64,000 nucleotides of DNA from Bacteroidia bacterium (GTDB lineage Bacteria; Bacteroidota; Bacteroidia; Flavobacteriales; Flavobacteriaceae): NCBI GenBank assembly GCA_030431055.1, contig JAUIJA010000003.1, positions 124,001 to 188,000 on the forward strand, read 5' to 3'. Positions 56,025 to 64,000 of the stretch are shown piece after piece. The position numbers were made by a program, and so were the translations under genes. The notes under the pieces are model-generated. The model did no database searches. It was not told where the DNA came from and saw only the letters and a program-made list of their open reading frames with translations. Within the stretch, counting starts at the first letter, position 1. Each line of letters opens with the position of its first letter.

Positions 56025-57464
56025 ATGGATACAAAGATCATTCGAAATAAAGAACTTAATATTTGGGAAGCCATAATTCCCGTTATAATTTTAATGTCAC
56101 TACTTGCCTACAATATTTTCTATAAAGATGGTGCTTGGCTTGGTGACTACTCAAATCAATTTATTTTACTAATTGGAGGATTAGTTGCTGCTGTCGTTGG
56201 CTTCTTTAACAAAGTTTCTTTAAAGGTGATGTTTGATGAAGTTTTAGAAAACTGGAAAAATGTCTTTGTTCCAATTATGATTTTGTTTTTAGTTGGTGCT
56301 CTAGCCGGAACTTGGCTAGTAAGCGGAATTATCCCTGCTATGGTTTATTATGGTTTACAAGTTTTAAGTCCAGGAATATTTTTACCAGCTTCGGTAATTA
56401 TTGCGGCAATAATTTCTATAGCAACTGGTAGCTCTTGGACAACTTCGGCTACAGTTGGTATCGCATTAATTGGAATTGGAAGTGCTTTAGGAATTCCAAC
56501 AGGAATGATTGCTGGTGCTGTAATTTCTGGAGCATATTTTGGAGATAAAATGTCGCCTTTATCAGATACCACAAACCTTGCTCCTGCTATGGCTGGTACT
56601 GATTTGTTTACGCACATAAAATATATGGCTTTTACAACAGTGCCTTCTTTTGTTATTACACTTATTGTTTTCACAATTTTAACAACAACAATCGATACTT
56701 CTGGAACAGCCGATATTAGTAATTTATTAACTTCTATAAATAGTACATTTCATATTTCGCCTTTATTGTTTACAGTTCCCGCTGTAGTAATTGCTATGAT
56801 TTTATTGAAAACAAAACCATTATTAGCATTAGGAACTGGTGTGATTTTAGCTTCGGTATTTGCTTTTATTTTCCAAATGGATATTTTAAATAACTTATCT
56901 GATTCTAGCTTTAAATCAATCGTAAATTCAATTTTTGTTGATACTCAAATTCAAACCGATAATGAGAAATTAACAGAATTATTCAGTTCTGGTGGAATGA
57001 AAGGAATGTTATGGACAATTTTCTTGATTGTTTGTGCTATGGTTTTTGGTGGCGTTATGGATGCAATTGGTGCATTGGCAAGGATAACCAACACATTATT
57101 ATCTGTTGCCAAATCTACATTTGGATTATTCTTTAGTACCGTTGTAAGTTGCTTGGGGTTAAACGCTATTGCATCAGACCAATATTTAGCAATTGTTATT
57201 CCTGGTAAAATGTTTAAAAAAGCGTTTGAAGATAAAGGCTTAGCTCCTGAAAATTTAAGCCGAACATTAGAAGATTCAGGAACTGTAACTTCTGTTTTAA
57301 TTCCATGGAATACTTGCGGAGCATATCAATCGGGCGTACTTGGTGTAAGTGTTGCAGATTACGCCATTTATGCAGTTTTTAATTATATTAGTCCGTTTAT
57401 GACCTTATTATTTGCTGCATTAGGTATTAAAATAAAACAATTGGCTGTAAATATCAAAAAATAG
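56025..57464 (+). CDS. NhaC-family Na+/H+ antiporter
   Basis: 479 residues, about 11-12 hydrophobic helices. NhaC features: VFVPIMILFLVGALAGTWLVSG, SIATGSSWTTSATVGIALIGIG, GAYFGDKMSPLSDTTNLAP (the conserved Asp/Asn segment) and a C-terminal LNAIASDQYLAIVIPGKMF with ALEDSGTVTSVLIPWNTCG. The protein exchanges Na+ for H+ or, in malate/lactate-type members, an organic acid. No partner gene. Followed by a terminator. Confidence 0.93.
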   Translation: MDTKIIRNKELNIWEAIIPVIILMSLLAYNIFYKDGAWLGDYSNQFILLIGGLVAAVVGFFNKVSLKVMFDEVLENWKNVFVPIMILFLVGALAGTWLVSGIIPAMVYYGLQVLSPGIFLPASVIIAAIISIATGSSWTTSATVGIALIGIGSALGIPTGMIAGAVISGAYFGDKMSPLSDTTNLAPAMAGTDLFTHIKYMAFTTVPSFVITLIVFTILTTTIDTSGTADISNLLTSINSTFHISPLLFTVPAVVIAMILLKTKPLLALGTGVILASVFAFIFQMDILNNLSDSSFKSIVNSIFVDTQIQTDNEKLTELFSSGGMKGMLWTIFLIVCAMVFGGVMDAIGALARITNTLLSVAKSTFGLFFSTVVSCLGLNAIASDQYLAIVIPGKMFKKAFEDKGLAPENLSRTLEDSGTVTSVLIPWNTCGAYQSGVLGVSVADYAIYAVFNYISPFMTLLFAALGIKIKQLAVNIKK

Positions 57465-57500
57465 TTTTTGATAAATAAAACCTATTTTGTTATAAAAATT

Positions 57501-57532
57501 AACCATTACTTAATTTAAGTGATGGTTTTTTT
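57501..57532 (+). terminator. Terminator after the nhaC-family gene
   Basis: AACCATTACTT pairs with AAGTGATGGTT with one wobble, followed by seven T. Confidence 0.85.
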
Positions 57533-57537
57533 ATTTG

Positions 57538-57545
57538 TAAATTTG
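57538..57545 (+). promoter_or_regulatory. Probable -7 element of katG
   Basis: TAAATTTG fits TAnnTTTG. Transcription would begin near 57552, at the left edge of the 24-bp palindrome. No clear TTG at -33, as expected for a promoter that needs an activator. Confidence 0.5.
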
Positions 57546-57550
57546 ATAAC

Positions 57551-59786
<2,236 letters not shown>

Positions 59787-59807
59787 TTAGCTCAATAATA
59801 AATAATC

Positions 59808-59834
59808 TAAACCGTCAATATTGGCGGTTTTTTT
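59808..59834 (+). terminator. Terminator after katG
   Basis: AACCGTCAA pairs with TTGGCGGTT with one wobble over TAT, then a T-run. Confidence 0.85.
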
Positions 59835-59916
59835 ATGTAAAACCAAACTATAAATTTTACTTATTATTAAATAAGAAATTATCATTATTTATTTAATAAC
59901 ACTTTCTTTATTTAAG

Positions 59917-59924
59917 TAAATTTG
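59917..59924 (+). promoter_or_regulatory. Probable -7 element of the peroxiredoxin gene
   Basis: TAAATTTG, 38 bases before the ATG. No clear -33 TTG, so activator dependence is possible. Confidence 0.45.
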
Positions 59925-59962
59925 CAAGTGTAAAATAAATACAAATCTTAAAAATTAAAAAC

Positions 59963-60598
59963 ATGGCATTAGTAGGAAGAAAATTTCCAAACATTACAGT
60001 TGACGCAATTTCTGAAATGGGAGACAACTTAAGAATCAACGTTTTAGAAGAAGCAATCAATAATAATAAAAAAGTAGTTTTATTTTGGTATCCAAAAGAT
60101 TTTACTTTTGTTTGTCCAACAGAATTACACGCTTTTCAAGCTGCATTAGGTGAGTTTGAAAAAAGAAACACAGTAGTTATTGGTGCTTCTTGTGATACTA
60201 ATGAAGTTCATTTTGCTTGGTTAAACACAGCAAAAGACAATGGTGGAATCGAAGGTGTAACTTATCCATTATTAGCTGATACAACTCGTAATTTATCTAC
60301 AGCTTTAGGCATTTTAGATGTTGAGGAAGTATTTAATGAAGAAACTGGAGAATACTTATTAGAAGGTTCAAATGTAACTTACCGTGCTACTTACTTAATT
60401 GATGAAGAAGGTAAAATTTTCCACGAAAGTGTAAACGATATGCCATTAGGTAGAAATGTAAATGAGTATTTAAGATTAATCGATGCTTATGCTCACGTAC
60501 AAAAGAACGGTGAAGTTTGTCCAGCAAACTGGGAAGAAGGAAAAGATGCTATGAAAGCAGACAGAAACAGTACTGCTGAATATTTAGCTTCTCACTAA
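59963..60598 (+). CDS. Typical 2-Cys peroxiredoxin (AhpC/Prx1 type)
   Basis: 211 residues. Peroxidatic Cys51 in FTFVCPTELHAF and resolving Cys186 in NGEVCPANWEEGKDAM; FWYPKDFTFVCP is the family signature. It reduces hydrogen and organic peroxides, re-reduced by thioredoxin or AhpF. No ahpF is adjacent, but a thioredoxin follows 88 bases downstream, beyond a hairpin, and may be its reductant. Confidence 0.96.
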   Translation: MALVGRKFPNITVDAISEMGDNLRINVLEEAINNNKKVVLFWYPKDFTFVCPTELHAFQAALGEFEKRNTVVIGASCDTNEVHFAWLNTAKDNGGIEGVTYPLLADTTRNLSTALGILDVEEVFNEETGEYLLEGSNVTYRATYLIDEEGKIFHESVNDMPLGRNVNEYLRLIDAYAHVQKNGEVCPANWEEGKDAMKADRNSTAEYLASH

Positions 60599-60617
60599 AA
60601 TTTAATGTAATAATTTT

Positions 60618-60660
60618 ATAATGTACCAATTAGCCAATTCTAAATAATTGGTACATTATT
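60618..60660 (+). terminator. Hairpin between peroxiredoxin and thioredoxin genes
   Basis: ATAATGTACCAATTA pairs with TAATTGGTACATTAT around a short AT loop. A modest T-rich tail follows. It may terminate most transcripts, with some read-through to the thioredoxin gene. Confidence 0.6.
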
Positions 60661-60686
60661 ATATTTTCTTATTTAATAATTAAAAT

Positions 60687-60995
60687 ATGTTTCAAGAAAT
60701 TGCACAAGATAATTTACAAGAAATTGTAAATTCAAACGATATTGTTGTGGTTCAGTATTCTGCATCTTGGTGTGGAAACTGTAGAATCATGAAACCAAAA
60801 TTTAAAAAGTTAGCACAGACGAACGAAAATGTTCCTTTTGTAGTTGTTGATGCGGAAAAATTTCCAGAATCTAGAAAATTAGCTAAAGTTGATAATTTAC
60901 CTACGTTTGCTACTTTTAAAAATGGAGAATTGGTAAACCAAGCACAAACTAATAAAGCTGAAGTTTTAGCAGAATTAGTAAACGAAGTAATCTAA
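60687..60995 (+). CDS. Thioredoxin family protein
   Basis: 102 residues, a single thioredoxin domain without signal peptide, so cytoplasmic. Active site WCGNC (Cys29, Cys32) in YSASWCGNCRIMKP. The cis-proline is in NLPTFATFKNG. The intervening residues GN differ from the GP of classic Trx, so its redox potential may differ. Probable electron donor to the upstream peroxiredoxin. Co-transcribed with a small gene 6 bases downstream. Confidence 0.94.
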   Translation: MFQEIAQDNLQEIVNSNDIVVVQYSASWCGNCRIMKPKFKKLAQTNENVPFVVVDAEKFPESRKLAKVDNLPTFATFKNGELVNQAQTNKAEVLAELVNEVI

Positions 60996-61001
60996 TAAAA
61001 G

Positions 61002-61262
61002 ATGAAATTACCTGTAATAAAACAATTAACTCAATTTATTGAGGAAAACGACCAAGATTACATTGTTGAAACTTTAGAAGTTTTAGAAAACTTAACTGAA
61101 GTTCCATCATTAAAAGACGAAGAATTAGATGTTATAGGCGAACTAATTTCAAATATGTATGGCGCTCTAGAAGTTCATAAAATGGTTCAAGAAGGAAAAG
61201 ATAAAAAAACCGCTTTAAACGATTTTATGAAACGAGTTCTTGGTTCAATAGATAAAGAATAA
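61002..61262 (+). CDS. Small acidic helical protein (DUF6952-like)
   Basis: 86 residues, all-helical and acidic, no cysteine. IKQLTQFIEENDQDYIVETLEVLENLTEVPSLKDEELDVIGELISNMYGALEVHKMVQEG. I recall this as a small conserved Flavobacteriaceae family next to thioredoxin and peroxiredoxin genes. Function unknown. It starts 6 bases after the thioredoxin stop, so it is probably translated with it. Followed by a strong terminator. Confidence 0.8.
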   Translation: MKLPVIKQLTQFIEENDQDYIVETLEVLENLTEVPSLKDEELDVIGELISNMYGALEVHKMVQEGKDKKTALNDFMKRVLGSIDKE

Positions 61263-61264
61263 GC

Positions 61265-61291
61265 AAAACTCTCTATTTAGAGAGTTTTTTT
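61265..61291 (+). terminator. Terminator after the thioredoxin unit
   Basis: AAACTCTCTA pairs perfectly with TAGAGAGTTT over TT, then a T-run. Confidence 0.88.
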
Positions 61292-61369
61292 AAACTTTTT
61301 TTTGTGAAAATTAGTTTTTTAACATTTTATTTTTAAATTGCGTAAAAAATCACAAGATTTAATGCGCTT

Positions 61370-63103
61370 ATGAATAAAATTACCCTACTAGTAAGTACTC
61401 TTTTCGTTTTCAATATAAGTGTTTCTATTGCACAAGAAAATTTCCAATTAAAATCGAGGCCAACAAGTTTTGAATCTGTTGGCGCAATTGGTGATAGTAT
61501 TTTCAACATGAAAATGCCTGTTAGTTATGAGGCAAAAAATGCTGTAATTACCAACAAACTGCCCTATCCTATTATTTTCATTCACGGATTAAATTCGAGT
61601 TCAGAAACTTGGAATACTACATCCAATTATCTGGATTCTCAATATGGTTTCACTTTTGGTGGTCGTTTTGATTTCTGTTTAAATGCCGACAATGATGATA
61701 CAAAAGCCAATACTAATTTTTATCCTACTTCTGGAGCCGATATTGCCGCTTTTGAAACAACATTAATGCAAAATGGTGATTACTATTATGTAAATTACGA
61801 TGTTGATCCAGACGGTTCAATCGGATCAAGTGTTTATAGTAATCAATCGGCTATTGTTAAACAAGGTGCAGCTGTAAAAAGAGCTGTTGAACGTGTTTTA
61901 GAGCTTACTGGAAAAAACAAAGTAATTTTAGTCGGTCATAGTATGGGTGGATTAGCTTCTCGCGAATACATTCAAAATAGTTATAATTGGCAAACAGATG
62001 GGCAACATCATATTGCTAAACTTTTAACTTTAGGGACTCCGCACGGAGGTAGTAATGCTAGTGACATTGGCTTAGGATGGATTATTGGAATGGAAACACA
62101 TTCGGAAGCGTTACGAGATTTAAAGACCACTTATTATTACAGTGGAGATCAAGGCCGTTATCTTTTTGGTGGATCCGAAATTAACGATTCTAACAACATG
62201 AACGAACATTTATGGGGTGATGATTATTGGAATATCGATGTAAATTGTAATGGAACAATTGGAGATAATATTGTAGGGTTAAATCAAAAAACTATTGATA
62301 ATTTAATTGATTTTACCAATGTGGTTGGAAAAGTAAATGGCGATACTACAGACGGAGTAGTTACTGAAACTTCTGCAAAAATGAATAATTATCTAACCAA
62401 TTTACAATTCCCTGCAAAATATTTCTACTATACAGCGATTGGTGTTGAAGTTCATACCGCTTTAACTGGACGATTATATCAAATTATGCAAGGCTTAGAT
62501 GAACCTAACTTTAAAGAATTGGCCTTCGGTATTGATATTAATACCATTTATAATGGTTTTACTACGGTTCAAGAAAATTCAGCTGATGGTGATGACGATT
62601 ATTTTAAATTTACCGTTACTGACAATATAATTGCTACTTTGGATATGAGTACTATTGCAACAAGTCAAATGCAAGCTTCTTTTCTAGATAGTGCTGGAAA
62701 CTTAATTGGAAGTATCCAAAACAATAGTGGTGCTACTTTAAGCAATACAGTAACATTAGCGCCAGGTGACTATTTTTTAAAATTAAGAAGCACTACTCCA
62801 ACCAGTACTGATTATGAAACACCATATCAATTTGTGATAAATACTGTTTTAAGTACAAATTCAAATGCATTCGAGAACTTCAGTTATTATCCAAATCCAG
62901 CAAAAAACACAATTACGTTTGATAATATTGCCCTTTCTCAAATTAAAATTTACAATACGTTAGGACAATTAGTCGCTGTTAAAAATTTGAATATAAACAA
63001 TACGCAAAATCAAATTGATGTTTCCAATCTCACTAAAGGAGTTTACCTTTTTGTATTAGAAGATAACTCTTCGCAGAAAACAATTCGAATAATAAAAGAA
63101 TAA
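61370..63103 (+). CDS. Secreted alpha/beta-hydrolase (lipase/esterase) with type A T9SS sorting domain
   Basis: 577 residues. The signal peptide is cut after SIA before QENFQ. Alpha/beta-hydrolase domain (about 60-390): oxyanion segment IIFIHGLNSSSETWN, nucleophile Ser191 in GHSMGGLASREY and LLTLGTPHGGSNAS. Then a beta-sandwich (about 395-495, pre-peptidase C-terminal-like: DDYFKFTVTDNI, LAPGDYFLKLRS). The last 75 residues form the type A secretion domain, YYPNPAKNTITF, IKIYNTLGQLV and GVYLFVLEDNS. The protein is exported and attached or released at the cell surface; the lipid or ester substrate is unknown. Confidence 0.92.
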   Translation: MNKITLLVSTLFVFNISVSIAQENFQLKSRPTSFESVGAIGDSIFNMKMPVSYEAKNAVITNKLPYPIIFIHGLNSSSETWNTTSNYLDSQYGFTFGGRFDFCLNADNDDTKANTNFYPTSGADIAAFETTLMQNGDYYYVNYDVDPDGSIGSSVYSNQSAIVKQGAAVKRAVERVLELTGKNKVILVGHSMGGLASREYIQNSYNWQTDGQHHIAKLLTLGTPHGGSNASDIGLGWIIGMETHSEALRDLKTTYYYSGDQGRYLFGGSEINDSNNMNEHLWGDDYWNIDVNCNGTIGDNIVGLNQKTIDNLIDFTNVVGKVNGDTTDGVVTETSAKMNNYLTNLQFPAKYFYYTAIGVEVHTALTGRLYQIMQGLDEPNFKELAFGIDINTIYNGFTTVQENSADGDDDYFKFTVTDNIIATLDMSTIATSQMQASFLDSAGNLIGSIQNNSGATLSNTVTLAPGDYFLKLRSTTPTSTDYETPYQFVINTVLSTNSNAFENFSYYPNPAKNTITFDNIALSQIKIYNTLGQLVAVKNLNINNTQNQIDVSNLTKGVYLFVLEDNSSQKTIRIIKE

Positions 63104-63104
63104 T

Positions 63105-63136
63105 AAAAAAAGCACTTTATCTGAGTGCTTTTTTTA
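63105..63136. terminator. Bidirectional terminator between the esterase and acr3 genes
   Basis: AAAAAGCACT pairs with AGTGCTTTTT over TTATCTG, with flanking A- and T-runs. It overlaps the acr3 stop codon. Confidence 0.88.
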
Positions 63137-64000
63137 TTTATAATATTTCTTTTTAAACCAAAAGGCGAGATTTACTAAAGCTATTAAAGCCGGAACTTCA
63201 ACTAAAGGTCCAATTACTCCAGCAAAAGCTTGTCCGCTATTTATTCCAAAAACACCAATAGCAACTGCAATTGCTAATTCAAAATTATTTCCAGTTGCTG
63301 TAAAAGCAATGGCTGTCGATTTTGAATAATCAGCGCCAAAATATTTTCCAATAAAAAAGCTAATCACAAACATAATTACAAAGTAAATCACTAATGGAAT
63401 AGCAATACGAACAACATCCATAGGAATTTGAACAATTAATTCGCCCTTCAAACTGAACATTAAAACAATTGTAAACAACAAAGCAATTAAGGTTATAGGC
63501 GAAATAAAAGGAACATATTTCTCTTGAAACCATTGTTCTCCTTTTATCTTAATTAAAACATATCTACTAATAATTCCTAAAGCAAATGGAATTCCTAAAT
63601 AAATACCTACGCTTTCGGCAATTTGTCCAATGCTGATATTAACATCAAATCCTTTATAGCCAAAAATTGGTGGCAAAATGGTGATAAAAATATACGCATA
63701 AACACTATAAAGTAAAACTTGAAAAATACTGTTTAACGCAATTAAACCAGCTCCGTATTCTCTATTTCCTTCTGCTAAATCATTCCAAACAACAACCATA
63801 GCAATACATCGTGCCAAACCGATAAGAATAACACCAATCATATATTCTGGATAACCATTTAAAAATAAAAGCGCTAAAAAGAACATTAAAATTGGTCCAA
63901 TTATCCAATTTAAAATAAGAGAAGCACCTAAAACTTTTGTGTTTTTAAAAACTTCACCCATTTTTGAATAATTTACTTTTGCTAGCGGCGGATACATCAT
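63134..64000 (-). CDS. ACR3-family arsenite efflux permease (5'-truncated by window edge)
   Basis: 288 residues of a ten-helix transporter; the reading frame is open to the right edge, so the N-terminus lies outside. The conserved active-site cysteine is seen in [18 protein letters not shown], and [17 protein letters not shown] contains the charged residue of the last helices. Exports As(III), sometimes antimonite. No arsR or arsC is in view; they may lie beyond the edge. Convergent with the esterase gene through a shared terminator. Confidence 0.9.
   Translation of the reverse strand: MMYPPLAKVNYSKMGEVFKNTKVLGASLILNWIIGPILMFFLALLFLNGYPEYMIGVILIGLARCIAMVVVWNDLAEGNREYGAGLIALNSIFQVLLYSVYAYIFITILPPIFGYKGFDVNISIGQIAESVGIYLGIPFALGIISRYVLIKIKGEQWFQEKYVPFISPITLIALLFTIVLMFSLKGELIVQIPMDVVRIAIPLVIYFVIMFVISFFIGKYFGADYSKSTAIAFTATGNNFELAIAVAIGVFGINSGQAFAGVIGPLVEVPALIALVNLAFWFKKKYYK

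Noticed and set aside
59860..59875. Short palindrome CTTATT/AATAAG upstream of the peroxiredoxin gene as an operator
   Set aside because: Only 6 paired bases of pure AT-rich sequence with one G/C pair; expected often by chance.

Overview
The window is a stretch of chromosome from a Bacteroidota bacterium, almost certainly a Flavobacteriaceae member close to Flavobacterium. The DNA is strongly AT-rich. Starts lack Shine-Dalgarno sequences, and several promoters fit the Flavobacterium pattern TTG - about 17-23 bp - TAnnTTTG. There are type IX secretion (T9SS) proteins, and every cleavable non-lipoprotein signal peptide ends just before a glutamine. Coding density is high. No tRNA, rRNA, CRISPR array, transposase or prophage was seen. 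The one RNA gene is the small SRP RNA near 25.1 kb. Two genes run off the edges: lptD on the left and an ACR3 arsenite exporter on the right.

Layout. 0-6 kb: the end of lptD, then a convergent polyphosphate operon (sixA-like phosphatase, ppk1, ppx). 6-12.7 kb: a T9SS surface block, with a 1115-residue repeat adhesin carrying a type B sorting domain, a PorP/SprF partner and a PorE-like TPR/PD40/OmpA protein. 12.8-17 kb: a CAP-domain lipoprotein and a minus-strand run pyrR-pyrB-(STAS-like)-rnz-pdxH. 17-22 kb: pirin, two orphan genes (one a membrane protein tightly bracketed by inverted arms, like a cassette) and an ABC-F ATPase. 22-30.5 kb: a thioredoxin-fold lipoprotein, transaldolase, SDR, SRP RNA, glutaminyl cyclase, nitronate monooxygenase and dnaK. 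30.6-41.9 kb: DEAD-box helicase, serine dehydratase, panB, pseudouridine synthase, membrane and outer-membrane proteins, a zinc metallopeptidase, a two-domain SDR and yifB. 42-47.4 kb: a tightly coupled operon of Na+/solute symporter, GNAT, M20 amidohydrolase and two different PLP racemases. 47.4-54.5 kb: dsbD-type reductase, tilS, a four-helix-bundle gene, pabB, lpdA and an Lrp regulator. 54.7-64 kb: a methionine-gamma-lyase-like enzyme, a NhaC antiporter, an oxidative-stress block (katG, peroxiredoxin, thioredoxin, small partner), a T9SS-secreted esterase and acr3.

Most of this is ordinary core chromosome. The points most worth a second look are: (1) the orphan membrane gene at 19.35-20.16 kb, whose start and stop codons lie inside matching inverted arms; (2) the four-helix-bundle gene between pabB and tilS, bracketed by a perfect 12-bp inverted repeat like an rRNA intervening sequence; (3) a 7-bp tandem tract inside pabB; (4) two palindromes placed as operators at the katG and nitronate monooxygenase promoters; (5) an ABC-F protein in which only one of the two composite ATP sites has degenerated; and (6) complete agreement of signal peptides with the Q-rule next to the glutaminyl cyclase gene.
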